DNA from: Amorphus sp040750475
GTDB lineage: Bacteria > Pseudomonadota > Alphaproteobacteria > Rhizobiales > Amorphaceae
Assembly (NCBI RefSeq): GCF_040750475.1
Contig: NZ_JABJVY010000008.1
Span: forward strand, 131,995-195,994
Length of the DNA stretch: 64,000 bases
Reading direction: 5' to 3'
A model generated the notes under the pieces. The model saw only the letters and a list, made by a program, of their open reading frames with translations, ran no database searches and was not told the DNA's origin. The position numbers and the translations under genes were made by a program. Below, one piece after another: positions 24,924 through 34,118 of this stretch. The number at the start of each line of letters is the position of its first letter. Positions within the stretch are counted from its first letter, which is position 1.

Positions 24924-25441
24924 TCAAGCTTTTGATGTTCGGCGTGTGGGTCTGCATCGCGACGCTCGGATCGAGCTACGCTGCCGCCTACTGGGCTTCC
25001 GGCCGGACCGCGACGGAAGAAGAACCGTATCTGGAGGGGCTGGAGTACCGCAAGTTGGAGGTCATCACCGTTCCGATGGTCTCCAACGGCATCATCCAGG
25101 GCTACGTCGTGGCCAAGCTGGTCTACACGGCCGACGCCGCGCACCTTCGGGAAATGAACATCGAGCCCGACCCGTTCGTCATCGATGAAGCATTCCGCGA
25201 GATCTACACCAATGGTCAGATCGAGTTCGGCAAAATGTCAAAGTACAATCTGCCGCAGATCACCGCCGCAATCAAAGAAAACACCAACAAACGGCTCAAC
25301 TACGAGCTGATCGAAGACATTCTCTTGGAAGGGTTGAACTACATCGACCGGAAGGACGTCGGGCGGGTCGTAGCGACCGCGGACAGCGGCAACGACGAAA
25401 AAGGCAAAGGCGGCGGCGGACATGACGCCCCGGCGCACTAA
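24920..25441 (+). CDS. Membrane-anchored FliL-like protein
   Basis: A 173-residue protein with one N-terminal membrane segment (about 3-25, MFGVWVCIATLGSSYAAAYW) and a periplasmic domain with LEVITVPMVSNGIIQGYVVA, KLVYTADAAHLREMNIEPD and a helical end (ITAAIKENTNKRLNYELIED), then a Gly/Lys-rich tail. The layout and strand/helix pattern recall FliL, but the similarity is weak and the true FliL is at 1210-1701. It is the last gene of the flagellar block, overlapping the FlgN-like gene; the mcp gene begins about 100 bases later. Confidence 0.65.
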   Translation: MIKLLMFGVWVCIATLGSSYAAAYWASGRTATEEEPYLEGLEYRKLEVITVPMVSNGIIQGYVVAKLVYTADAAHLREMNIEPDPFVIDEAFREIYTNGQIEFGKMSKYNLPQITAAIKENTNKRLNYELIEDILLEGLNYIDRKDVGRVVATADSGNDEKGKGGGGHDAPAH

Positions 25442-25544
25442 GCCGGGCCTGCATTCCGATTGAACCCACACACGAAGATGAGCGGCACCAATGCGGTCCG
25501 CGTCACCTGACGAACGACGCTCCCGAGTAAGAAAGACAGTCACT

Positions 25545-27218
25545 ATGAAGATCAGCGGGAAGATCTACTCAATCGTCGCCGTCCTGGGCGTCACCATTCT
25601 CTGCGTCGCCGGCATCGGCCTCTACGCGGTCACCGAAATGCACCGCGTCGCGTCCGACTTCGACCAGACGTCCGAGCGGGCGCTGCTGATGCAGAAGATC
25701 GCCACCGGCGTGATTGAGGCCAGCAAGTCGTCGAGCGGCATCTACCTGGCGGAAGACCGAGCGACGGTCGAGAAAAACGGGACCGCCATTGCCGCGAACC
25801 TGGATCAGATCGACCAGGACTTCGCGCGGCTGCGCTCCCTGACGCCGGCGAGCGACATGGAGATGGCGTCTGAGCTCGGGACCGAGCTGGCCCTCTATCG
25901 CCAGCAACGTGAAGAGCTGGTCCGGCGGGGCCTCGAGATGGGTGGACCGGTCGCGCGGGAATACGGCTCGAGCGATGAAGTCCGCGGCGGTCGCAAGGCC
26001 CTGCAGGCCGTGCTCGATCGCAATGTCGAGCGGGTTCGCGAGTCTCTGGATCCGCTGCGCACCTACATGCTCACGCTCAACGAGCGCATGTTCCAGTTGA
26101 TCATCTTGATCGTCGCGGTGGGCCTCATCATCGGCGTCAGCATCGCGGTCTGGATCGGACGGTTCCATATCGCCGCTCCTCTGATGCGGGCAAGTGGCGC
26201 GCTGCGCCGCATGGCCGACGGCGACCTGACGGTCGCGGTCGACCAGAAGCGTGGCAACGACGAGATCGGCGAGATCTGGAACGCCACCGACAAACTCCTC
26301 GTCGAGCTGCGTGCTGCGGAAACCCTTCGCTCCGAACAGGAGGCCATGAAGGAGCGTGCCGAGACCGAGAAGCGCGCCGCCATGCAGGCGCTCGCCGATC
26401 AGTTCGACCTCGACGTCTCCTCCGTCGTCCGCACCGTCGCCGCCGCCGTCAACCAGCTCGAGCAGTCCGCCGGCCTGATGAGCTCGTCCGCCGACGAAAC
26501 CTCCCGCCAGTCGACCGTCGTCGCCGCCGCCGCCGAGCAGGCCACCTCCAACGTCCAGACGGTCGCCTCCGCCGCAGAAGAGCTCGCCGCCTCCGTCCGC
26601 GAGATCTCCAGCCAGGTTGCCACCGCCGCGTCCGTTGCCGGCGAAGCCACCGGTCAGGCCTCCGATACCGCCGAACTGGTTCGTGGGCTCGCCGCATCGG
26701 CCCAGCGCATCGGCGACGTGGTGAACCTGATCACCGACATCGCCGCCCAGACCAACTTGCTCGCCCTCAACGCCACCATAGAGGCCGCACGTGCCGGCGA
26801 GGCCGGCAAGGGCTTCGCCGTCGTCGCCATGGAGGTGAAGTCCCTCGCCGAGCAGACCTCAAAGGCCACCGGCGACATCACCTCCCAAATCTCCGCCGTC
26901 CAGACCGCCACAAGCGAGGTCGTCAAGGCGATCGAGGACATCTCCGGCACCATCCGCAAGGTCGACGAGATCTCGTCCGCCATCGCCACCTCCGTGGAGG
27001 AGCAAGGCGCGGCCACCGGCGAAATCGCCCAGAACGTCGCCCAGGCCGCCCAGGGCACCCAAGAGGTTTCCACCAACATCGTCGCGGTCTCCTCCGCAGC
27101 CAACGACACCGGCCGTGTTTCCGGCGAAATCGTCCATGCCGCCGCCGACCTCAACCAGCAGGCCAACACCCTGCGAACCCAGGTCGACGCATTCATCAAA
27201 CGCGTCCGTGCCGCATGA
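25545..27218 (+). CDS. Methyl-accepting chemotaxis protein
   Basis: Transmembrane chemoreceptor, 557 residues from the ATG at 25545. Order: membrane helix 1 (8-28), a helical periplasmic sensor of about 150 residues, membrane helix 2 (184-205), HAMP (about 206-260), and the cytoplasmic signalling domain with the conserved hairpin tip AAQTNLLALNATIEAARAG (about 398-416) followed by KGFAVVAMEVKSLAEQ. There is no C-terminal CheR/CheB-docking pentapeptide (it ends IKRVRAA). The ligand is unknown. It heads the chemotaxis operon. Confidence 0.95.
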   Translation: MKISGKIYSIVAVLGVTILCVAGIGLYAVTEMHRVASDFDQTSERALLMQKIATGVIEASKSSSGIYLAEDRATVEKNGTAIAANLDQIDQDFARLRSLTPASDMEMASELGTELALYRQQREELVRRGLEMGGPVAREYGSSDEVRGGRKALQAVLDRNVERVRESLDPLRTYMLTLNERMFQLIILIVAVGLIIGVSIAVWIGRFHIAAPLMRASGALRRMADGDLTVAVDQKRGNDEIGEIWNATDKLLVELRAAETLRSEQEAMKERAETEKRAAMQALADQFDLDVSSVVRTVAAAVNQLEQSAGLMSSSADETSRQSTVVAAAAEQATSNVQTVASAAEELAASVREISSQVATAASVAGEATGQASDTAELVRGLAASAQRIGDVVNLITDIAAQTNLLALNATIEAARAGEAGKGFAVVAMEVKSLAEQTSKATGDITSQISAVQTATSEVVKAIEDISGTIRKVDEISSAIATSVEEQGAATGEIAQNVAQAAQGTQEVSTNIVAVSSAANDTGRVSGEIVHAAADLNQQANTLRTQVDAFIKRVRAA

Positions 27219-27295
27219 CACTGAAATTCCCAATCCCGGTGGCGCACTGCCGCCGGCCCTCACCCCGACCGCAACAACTCGCTGGATACTGAGCC

Positions 27296-30064
27296 ATGGA
27301 TGACCTGCTGAGCGAGTTCCTCACCGAAACCAACGAGAATCTCGATGTCGCCGACAGCGAGCTCGTGAAATTCGAGCAGGACCCGAACAACGCCGAGATC
27401 CTGAACAACATCTTCCGGCTCGTGCACACCATCAAAGGAACCTGCGGGTTCATCGGATTGCCCCGGCTGGCAACGCTGACGCACGCCGCCGAGACCCTGA
27501 TGGACCGGTTCCGTGAAGGCATGGCGGTGACGCCCGAAGCCGTGAGCCTCGTGCTGACCACCATCGACCGGGTCAAGGAGATCCTGGCCGCGATCGAAGC
27601 CAACGAAGGCCAGGAGCCGGAAGGCTCCGACGAAGACCTGATCAGCCAGCTCGAAACGCTGGCCGCAGGTGGCACGCTGGTCGACGATCCGTTCGACGAC
27701 CTCGCCCTCCAGGAGGAGCCGGCCGCTGAGCCGGAAGTTGCCGAGACGGCGGAGGCCGAGCCTGAGGAAGAGCTCGACGAGCTGGAACGCCTGTTCCGCG
27801 AGACCGAGGTCGAACCGCCAAAGCCGATGCCGCCGCTTGCAACCGCCAGGGCGGACGCCGAAGCAAAGCCGGTTCCGGCTGCCGAACCCAAGCCCGCCCC
27901 AGTGGCCGAAGCCAAGCCGGCGGCCGCGAAGGAACAGGCAGAACCGGCTGCGAAAGCCGCTCGCGCAGCAGCGGCCGCCGGAGCCGAAGAGCATCATCAG
28001 GCCCAGTCGAACGTCTCCTCCCAGTCGATCCGGGTGAGCGTGGAAACGCTGGAAAACCTGATGACCACCGTCTCGGAGCTGGTGCTAACCCGCAACCAGC
28101 TCATGGAGATCGCACGGCGGTCGGAGGATGCGGACTATAAAGTCTCGCTGCAGCGCCTCACGACCGTGACGGGCGAGCTCCAGGAAGCGGTGATGCGCAC
28201 CCGGATGCAGCCGATCGGCAATGCCTGGCAGAAGCTGCCCCGGATCGTCCGCGATCTGGCGCGCGAGCTCGGCAAGACCATCGAGCTGGAGATGACCGGT
28301 GCCGACACCGAGCTCGATCGCCAGGTGCTCGACCTGATCAAGGATCCGCTGACCCACATGATCCGCAACTCCGCGGATCACGGGCTGGAGATGCCGGCCG
28401 ACCGACGCGCCAAGGGTAAGTCGGAGAAGGGCATGATCCGCCTGTCCGCCTATCATGAGGGCGGCCACATCGTCATCGAGATCGCCGACGATGGTCGCGG
28501 TCTCGACATCGAGCGGATCAAGGCCAAGGCGATCGAGAACGGCCTGACCACCGAGGCCGACGTCGCCAAGCTGACCGACGCGCAGATCTATCGGTTCATC
28601 TTCGCCGCCGGCTTTTCCACCGCCGCGAAGGTGACAAGCGTCTCCGGCCGCGGTGTCGGAATGGACGTCGTCCGCTCCAACATCGAGCTGATCGGCGGCA
28701 GCGTGGAGGTGCGCTCCAAGCCGGGCGAGGGATCAACCTTCCTGATCAAGATTCCGCTGACCCTGGCCATCGTGCCGGCCCTGATCGTTGCGGCAGCAGG
28801 CGAACGCTTCGCCATCCCGCAGCTCTCCGTGGTCGAGCTCGTGCGCATTCAGGCGAACTCGGAGCACACAATCGAGCGACTCAAGGGCGCCAACGTCCTG
28901 CGGCTGCGCGACAAGCTGCTTCCGATTTTCCCGCTCGCCGATCTCCTGAACGTGGGAAGGCAGACGGAAACCAACCTGGAAGACAGTTTCATTGCCGTCA
29001 TTCAGGTGGGCAGCCAGACCTTCGGCATCGTCGTCGACGCGGTGTTCCACACCGAAGAGATCGTGGTGAAGCCGATGACGTCGCGGCTCCGGCACATCTC
29101 CATGTTCTCCGGCAGCACGATCCTGGGCGACGGCCGCGTGATCATGATCATCGACCCGAACGGCATCGCCCAGTCGGCCGCGACCACCATCGACGTCGGC
29201 CAGGCCAACGCGGCGGCCCAGACCGAGGCGGCCAACGACGACGAGGCCGAGGCGGTGTCGCTGCTCCTGTTCCGTGCGGGCACGAAAGAGCCGAAGGCGG
29301 TCCCGCTTTCGCTCATCACCCGACTGGAGGAAATCGAGCACGACCGCATCGAACACTCCAATGGCCAGGCGATGGTGCAGTATCGCGGCACGCTGATCCC
29401 ACTGGTGTTTGCCCACGAGTCGACCAAGGAGCGCGAGGAGGGTACCTTCCCGGTCCTGATCTTCTCCGACGACAACCGCTCTGCCGGACTTGTGGTCGAC
29501 GAGATCGTGGACATCGTTGAGGACCATCTCGACGTCCAGCTCCCCTCCGAGGAGCCCGGCGCGCTGGGCGCCGCGATCATCCACGGCCAGGCAACGGCGG
29601 TGCTGGATGTCGGCCACTTCCTCTCGATCGCGTTCAAGGACTGGTTCGCCCGTTCCAAGGAGGCCAGCACTGCGCCGCGCGGCGAACTCGTCCTGGTCGA
29701 CGACAGCACCTTCTTCCGCAACCTGATCAAACCGGTTCTGGAAGGTGTCGGCTACGACGTCAAAGGCTTCGCCGCCGCCGCCGACGCCATCGAGTATCTG
29801 CGCAGCGGCACCGATGTCGACGTCGTGGTGAGCGACATCGACATGCCGGAGATCGATGGGTTCGAGTTTGCGGAAGTGATCCGCGGCGAACTCGGTCACC
29901 GCGATCTTCCGATCATCGCCGTGTCCGGCGGCACCTGCACTCCGCAATCTCTGGAGCGGGCACGCGCGGCCGGATTCACCGACTACATCGCCAAGTTCGA
30001 CCGGGCAGGTCTGATCGCCGCGTTGACGGAGTTCGACCGCCATGTCCGCGGAGAAGCAGCATGA
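27296..30064 (+). CDS. cheA: Hybrid chemotaxis kinase CheA with C-terminal receiver
   Basis: Chemotaxis histidine kinase of 922 residues, longer than the usual 650-750. Order: HPt domain with phospho-acceptor H44 (in RLVHTIKGTCGFIG), an acidic Pro/Ala linker (about 130-240), dimerisation helices (about 243-300), HATPase with N box HMIRNSADHG (354-363) and G boxes DDGRGLD (398-404) and GRGVGMD (451-457), a CheW-like domain (about 493-632), a second CheW-like region (about 653-785) and a receiver domain (about 797-915) with D802/D803 and phospho-Asp D847. It overlaps cheW by four bases. Confidence 0.95.
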   Translation: MDDLLSEFLTETNENLDVADSELVKFEQDPNNAEILNNIFRLVHTIKGTCGFIGLPRLATLTHAAETLMDRFREGMAVTPEAVSLVLTTIDRVKEILAAIEANEGQEPEGSDEDLISQLETLAAGGTLVDDPFDDLALQEEPAAEPEVAETAEAEPEEELDELERLFRETEVEPPKPMPPLATARADAEAKPVPAAEPKPAPVAEAKPAAAKEQAEPAAKAARAAAAAGAEEHHQAQSNVSSQSIRVSVETLENLMTTVSELVLTRNQLMEIARRSEDADYKVSLQRLTTVTGELQEAVMRTRMQPIGNAWQKLPRIVRDLARELGKTIELEMTGADTELDRQVLDLIKDPLTHMIRNSADHGLEMPADRRAKGKSEKGMIRLSAYHEGGHIVIEIADDGRGLDIERIKAKAIENGLTTEADVAKLTDAQIYRFIFAAGFSTAAKVTSVSGRGVGMDVVRSNIELIGGSVEVRSKPGEGSTFLIKIPLTLAIVPALIVAAAGERFAIPQLSVVELVRIQANSEHTIERLKGANVLRLRDKLLPIFPLADLLNVGRQTETNLEDSFIAVIQVGSQTFGIVVDAVFHTEEIVVKPMTSRLRHISMFSGSTILGDGRVIMIIDPNGIAQSAATTIDVGQANAAAQTEAANDDEAEAVSLLLFRAGTKEPKAVPLSLITRLEEIEHDRIEHSNGQAMVQYRGTLIPLVFAHESTKEREEGTFPVLIFSDDNRSAGLVVDEIVDIVEDHLDVQLPSEEPGALGAAIIHGQATAVLDVGHFLSIAFKDWFARSKEASTAPRGELVLVDDSTFFRNLIKPVLEGVGYDVKGFAAAADAIEYLRSGTDVDVVVSDIDMPEIDGFEFAEVIRGELGHRDLPIIAVSGGTCTPQSLERARAAGFTDYIAKFDRAGLIAALTEFDRHVRGEAA

Positions 30065-30528
30065 GCAATACCACTTTGGAAGTCCTGACCTCCGACCGGC
30101 AGTTCGTCACGGCTCGCATCGCGGGCAAGCTGTTCGGCTTGCCGATCGAGGCGGTCCACGAGGTGTTCTCGCCGGAAGGCATCACCTTGGTCCCGCTGTC
30201 GCCGTCGGAAATCGAAGGCGTTCTCAATCTGCGTGGCCGCATCGTCACGATGATCAACCTGCGCCGCGTACTCGGGCTGGAGGACCGCAGCGAAGAGACC
30301 CGCATGGCGATCGGGCTGGAGGATCGCAACGAGACCTTCGGCCTGATCATCGACGAGGTCGGGGAAGTGCTCACGCTGGATACCGGCGCGCATGAACCGC
30401 CGCCCTCCAACCTGGACAAGCGCTGGGCAGACATCGTGTCCGGCGTGCACCGCCTTTCCGGCGAGCTGCTCTTGATCCTCGACGTGAAGCGCGTTCTCGG
30501 CGGCATCGCGACCGCCGAGGCCGCCTGA
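30061..30528 (+). CDS. cheW: Chemotaxis coupling protein CheW
   Basis: Adapter linking receptors to CheA, 155 residues, a single CheW domain: FVTARIAGKLFGLPIEAVHE, VFSPEGITLVPLSPSEIEGV, LNLRGRIVTMINLRRVLGLE, and LIIDEVGEVLTLDTGAHEPP. The start overlaps the cheA stop by four bases. cheY follows after 33 bases. Confidence 0.97.
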   Translation: MSNTTLEVLTSDRQFVTARIAGKLFGLPIEAVHEVFSPEGITLVPLSPSEIEGVLNLRGRIVTMINLRRVLGLEDRSEETRMAIGLEDRNETFGLIIDEVGEVLTLDTGAHEPPPSNLDKRWADIVSGVHRLSGELLLILDVKRVLGGIATAEAA

Positions 30529-30561
30529 TGTCTCCGCCAAGCTCCAAGTACGAGACCGACC

Positions 30562-30939
30562 ATGACCAAGACTTGCCTCGTCGTCGACGACTCTCGTGCC
30601 GTGCGCCGCGTGGTGCGCCGCATCCTTGAGGATCTCTCCTTCACCGTGAGTGAGGCGGAAAACGGCCAAGTGGCGCTGGAGGTCTGCTCCAGCGCCATGC
30701 CGGACGCCATTCTCCTGGACTGGAATATGCCGCTGTCCGACGGCCCCTCGTTCCTGAAGGCGCTGCGCTCGCGTCCCGACGGCTCGACGCCCAAGGTAAT
30801 CTTCTGCACCTCCCAGTCCGAGCTCGACAACATTACCCGAGCGATCGACTACGGCGCCAACGAATACATCATGAAGCCGTTCGATTCCGACTTAATCAAA
30901 GAAAAGCTCTGCGAAGTCGGGCTGATCACAACCAACTGA
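30562..30939 (+). CDS. cheY: Chemotaxis response regulator CheY
   Basis: Single-domain receiver, 125 residues. The acidic pocket is D9/D10, phospho-acceptor D53 (in LLDWNMPLSDG), T83 and K105 (in IMKPFDSD), all in their usual places. It should carry the signal from CheA to FliM at the motor. The receiver fused to CheA may compete for phosphate. It lies between cheW and cheB in one operon. Confidence 0.96.
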   Translation: MTKTCLVVDDSRAVRRVVRRILEDLSFTVSEAENGQVALEVCSSAMPDAILLDWNMPLSDGPSFLKALRSRPDGSTPKVIFCTSQSELDNITRAIDYGANEYIMKPFDSDLIKEKLCEVGLITTN

Positions 30940-30974
30940 CGACCATCCGACAACAACGACACGGGACAACCGGG

Positions 30975-32141
30975 ATGACCGCCCTTGCTGCAAACCTGAA
31001 ATCTTCGGAAGCGCTTTCCAGTCCCATTCGGGTCATGATCGTCGACGATTCCACCGTCATCCGGTCCGTCTTGAAGAGCTGGATCTCCGAGACCTCGGAC
31101 CTGACGGTCGTGGCGACCCACATCAACGGCCTCAGGGCCGTCGAGGATGTGGCGCGCTCCCAGCCGGACGTGGTCATCCTCGATCTCGAAATGCCCGAGA
31201 TGGATGGCATGACGGCGTTGCCGCTGATCCTGGAGCGCAAGCCCGGAACGATCGTCCTGGTGGCTTCCACACTCACACGGCGCGGCGCGGAAATCAGCCT
31301 CCGTGCCCTCACCCGAGGCGCGGCGGACTATATCGCCAAGCCGGATGGTGTGATCGGACTGAAGTCGGCGGAAGAATTTCGCCGCGATCTTCTGAACAAG
31401 GTGAAGCAGCTCGGCCTGCGTGCCCGAGGCATCCGCACACGCCCGGCGGAGATCGCCGCGCCCGCCTCTGTCTCCACGGCACCGGCTGCGCCGGCAGCAG
31501 AAACCGCCGCACCGAAATCGGCGCTACTGCCGCGGCTTCGCAACTATGCGCGGGGCAGCATTCCGGCCCTCGTGATCGGCAGCTCGACCGGCGGCCCCCA
31601 GGCGCTCAACCGCGTGTTCGCCTCCATCGGGCCGGCAATGGCCAGTGTGCCGGTCCTCGTTACCCAGCACATGCCGCCCACCTTCACCGCCATCCTGGCC
31701 GAACACATGACCCGGGCCGCCGGCCGGCCGGCCAAGGAGGGCGAAAACGACGAGCCGATCAAGCCGGGGCACATCTACATCGCCCCCGGCGGCCGGCACA
31801 TGATCGTCGCCAAGTCCGGAGGCCGGATCGTGATCCGGCTGACCGACGACCCGCCGGTCAACTTTTGCCGGCCCGCCGTCGACACTCTGTTTTTCTCCGC
31901 TGCCACCGTCTTCGGTCCCGGACTTCTAGGTGTCGTTCTGACGGGAATGGGGGCCGACGGAGCGAAAGGGTCCGTGGCCATCGCAGACCAGGGCGGCAAC
32001 ATCATCGCCCAGGACGAGGCCACCAGCGTCGTCTGGGGCATGCCCGGCGCCACCGTCGCCGCCGGTGCTGCGTGCGACGTACTGCCCCTCGACGAAGTCG
32101 GCCGCAAGGTCGCGCGCATGCTTTCTGGAGGACGCCTATGA
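30975..32141 (+). CDS. cheB: Chemotaxis protein-glutamate methylesterase CheB
   Basis: Removes methyl groups from receptor glutamates to reset sensitivity. The 388-residue protein has an N-terminal receiver with phospho-Asp D70 (VVILDLEMPEMDGM), an Ala/Pro linker (about 155-183) and a methylesterase domain with the catalytic triad S204 (GSSTGGP), H232 (TQHMPPTF) and D328 (GMGADGAKG). It overlaps cheR by four bases. Confidence 0.97.
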   Translation: MTALAANLKSSEALSSPIRVMIVDDSTVIRSVLKSWISETSDLTVVATHINGLRAVEDVARSQPDVVILDLEMPEMDGMTALPLILERKPGTIVLVASTLTRRGAEISLRALTRGAADYIAKPDGVIGLKSAEEFRRDLLNKVKQLGLRARGIRTRPAEIAAPASVSTAPAAPAAETAAPKSALLPRLRNYARGSIPALVIGSSTGGPQALNRVFASIGPAMASVPVLVTQHMPPTFTAILAEHMTRAAGRPAKEGENDEPIKPGHIYIAPGGRHMIVAKSGGRIVIRLTDDPPVNFCRPAVDTLFFSAATVFGPGLLGVVLTGMGADGAKGSVAIADQGGNIIAQDEATSVVWGMPGATVAAGAACDVLPLDEVGRKVARMLSGGRL

Positions 32142-32977
32142 TCTCGCCTTCCGACTACGATTTCTTGCAGAAATTCCTTAGGACCCGTTCCGGCCTCGCG
32201 CTGTCCAGCGACAAGCAATATCTCCTGGAAAGCCGGCTCGGGCCGATCGCCCGCCAATTCGGTTGCGCAGGCGTCGCCGAGCTCACACAGCTTTTGCGCC
32301 GGCGCGGCAGCGAAGCGGCCGCGGAAAAGGTCGTCGACGCCATGACGACCAACGAGTCGCTGTTCTTCCGGGACAAGCATCCCTTCGAGGCCTTCACCTC
32401 GCGCATGTTGCCGACGGTTCTGGCCAATCGACCGGTGCATCAGCCGGTGCGGATCTGGTGTGCCGCGGCCTCGTCCGGGCAGGAGCCCTATTCGCTCGCC
32501 ATGCTGATCACCGAGAACCCGGCGATCACCGCCGGGCGGCGCTTCGAAATCCTTGCCACGGATATTTCCAACGACATCCTGACCAAGGCGACGCGGGGCG
32601 TCTATTCGCAGTTCGAGGTGCAGCGCGGCCTGCCGATGCACTATCTCGCGCGCTACTTCTCCAAGGTCGGCGACGACTGGCAAGTCTCCGACAAGATCCG
32701 CAGCATGGTCACCTTCCGCAAGATGAACCTGCTCGACCCTTATACGGGCATCGGCATGTTCGACATCGTATTCTGCCGGAACGTGCTGATCTATTTCGAC
32801 AACACCCACAAGACCGAAGTCCTGAATCGCATGGCCAAAATCATGCATCCGGACAGCTTTCTGGTTCTGGGAGGGGCCGAAAGCGTGATCGGTCTGACGG
32901 AGCAATTCCAGCCCGATAGCCACCGCTGCCTGTTCCGGCCGCAAACCACGGCATCGGCAATGGCCTTCGCCCGGTAG
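32138..32977 (+). CDS. cheR: Chemotaxis protein methyltransferase CheR
   Basis: SAM-dependent methyltransferase acting on receptor glutamates; 279 residues from the ATG overlapping the cheB stop. The N-terminal helical domain has TTNESLFFRD (70-79) and the SAM-binding domain begins RIWCAAASSGQEPYSLAM (105-122), with VFCRNVLIYFD further on. The frame is open upstream inside cheB, but that is not coding. It ends the chemotaxis operon and converges on modC across 43 bases. Confidence 0.97.
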   Translation: MISPSDYDFLQKFLRTRSGLALSSDKQYLLESRLGPIARQFGCAGVAELTQLLRRRGSEAAAEKVVDAMTTNESLFFRDKHPFEAFTSRMLPTVLANRPVHQPVRIWCAAASSGQEPYSLAMLITENPAITAGRRFEILATDISNDILTKATRGVYSQFEVQRGLPMHYLARYFSKVGDDWQVSDKIRSMVTFRKMNLLDPYTGIGMFDIVFCRNVLIYFDNTHKTEVLNRMAKIMHPDSFLVLGGAESVIGLTEQFQPDSHRCLFRPQTTASAMAFAR

Positions 32978-33020
32978 AGCCCCAACCGGGCGGATCGAAG
33001 CCATCTGATCGAAATAGCTG

Positions 33021-34118
33021 CTACGTGAAGGTCTCGGGTTCGAACGAGACCGATTTCACCAGCGCGACGACAGACATGCCGTCGCGCAGCCCCAGCTCCG
33101 CCACCGCCTCTCGGGTGAGCTGCGCCCGGAGACCGACTCCGCCGACGTCCAAGTGAAGATCGGCGAACGCGCTGTCGGGATCGGCCTCCAACCCGACGAT
33201 GGTCGCGTCGAGCATATTGCGGATGCTGATGCCGACCGGCCGCTTGAGCGCGATCGCGACGTCGCGAGCCCGGATCCGCAACCGGACCTCACGCCCTTCG
33301 GCAAGACCGGCGAACGGGATCACCACGGTCTGACCGGCGAGATCTAGCCGCGTGATCTGGTAGGCGGCATCCTCGCCGGCGACCCGGGCCGTGACCACCG
33401 TTCCGGCTTCCGCCCGACCGCCTGTCAGGTCGACATCGAAGCTCTCGAAAACCTCGACGCCACCCTGAAGCCCGATCCGGCCCGCCGAAATCGCGATCAC
33501 GCGATCGGCAAGCCGCGCGACCTCGGCCACGTCGTGGCTGACATAGACAATTGGGATATTCCGCTCGCGATTGAGCCGCTCCAGATAGGGCAGGATCTCC
33601 GCCTTGCTCGCCCGGTCGAGGGCTGCGAGCGGTTCGTCCATCAAGAGAATTTTCGGCTTCGTCAAAAGCGCGCGCCCGACCGCGACACGCTGACGCTCGC
33701 CGCCGGACAGCCGCGCCGTCGCTCGCTCCACCAGCGGCGCGATGCCGAGAAGATCCACCACTTCGTCGAAGTCGGCACCCGAAGGCCGTTCCCCGGCGCG
33801 CCGGCGACCATAGCCGAGATTGCCGCGCACGGAGAGATGCGGAAACAGGCTCGCCTCCTGGAAGACATAGCCGACGGCCCGGCGATGGGGTTTGAGGAAG
33901 CGACCCGTCGCATCGTCCTGCCAGATCTCGTCCCCAACGGCGACCCGGCCCGACAGACGCGAAAGGCCGGCCACCGCGCGGAGCACGGTCGTCTTGCCCG
34001 ATCCCGACGGCCCGTACAGCGCCGTCACGCCGGAGGCGGGCGCGGTGAAGGCAACATTGAGGCCGAAGCCGCCGAGAGCGCCGGAAAGCCGGACGTCCAG
34101 ACCCGTATCCACGCTCAT
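33021..34118 (-). CDS. modC: Molybdate ABC transporter ATPase ModC
   Basis: ATP-binding subunit of molybdate uptake, 365 residues. Walker A GPSGSGKT (36-43), signature LSGGERQRVAVGRALL, Walker B KILLMDEPLAALDRAS, and a C-terminal TOBE/Mop molybdate-binding domain (about 285-360) with SIRNMLDATIVGLEADPDS. The ATG at 34116-34118 overlaps the modB stop; readings that start further upstream lie inside modB. Order is modA-modB-modC on the minus strand. Confidence 0.95.
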   Translation of the reverse strand: MSVDTGLDVRLSGALGGFGLNVAFTAPASGVTALYGPSGSGKTTVLRAVAGLSRLSGRVAVGDEIWQDDATGRFLKPHRRAVGYVFQEASLFPHLSVRGNLGYGRRRAGERPSGADFDEVVDLLGIAPLVERATARLSGGERQRVAVGRALLTKPKILLMDEPLAALDRASKAEILPYLERLNRERNIPIVYVSHDVAEVARLADRVIAISAGRIGLQGGVEVFESFDVDLTGGRAEAGTVVTARVAGEDAAYQITRLDLAGQTVVIPFAGLAEGREVRLRIRARDVAIALKRPVGISIRNMLDATIVGLEADPDSAFADLHLDVGGVGLRAQLTREAVAELGLRDGMSVVALVKSVSFEPETFT

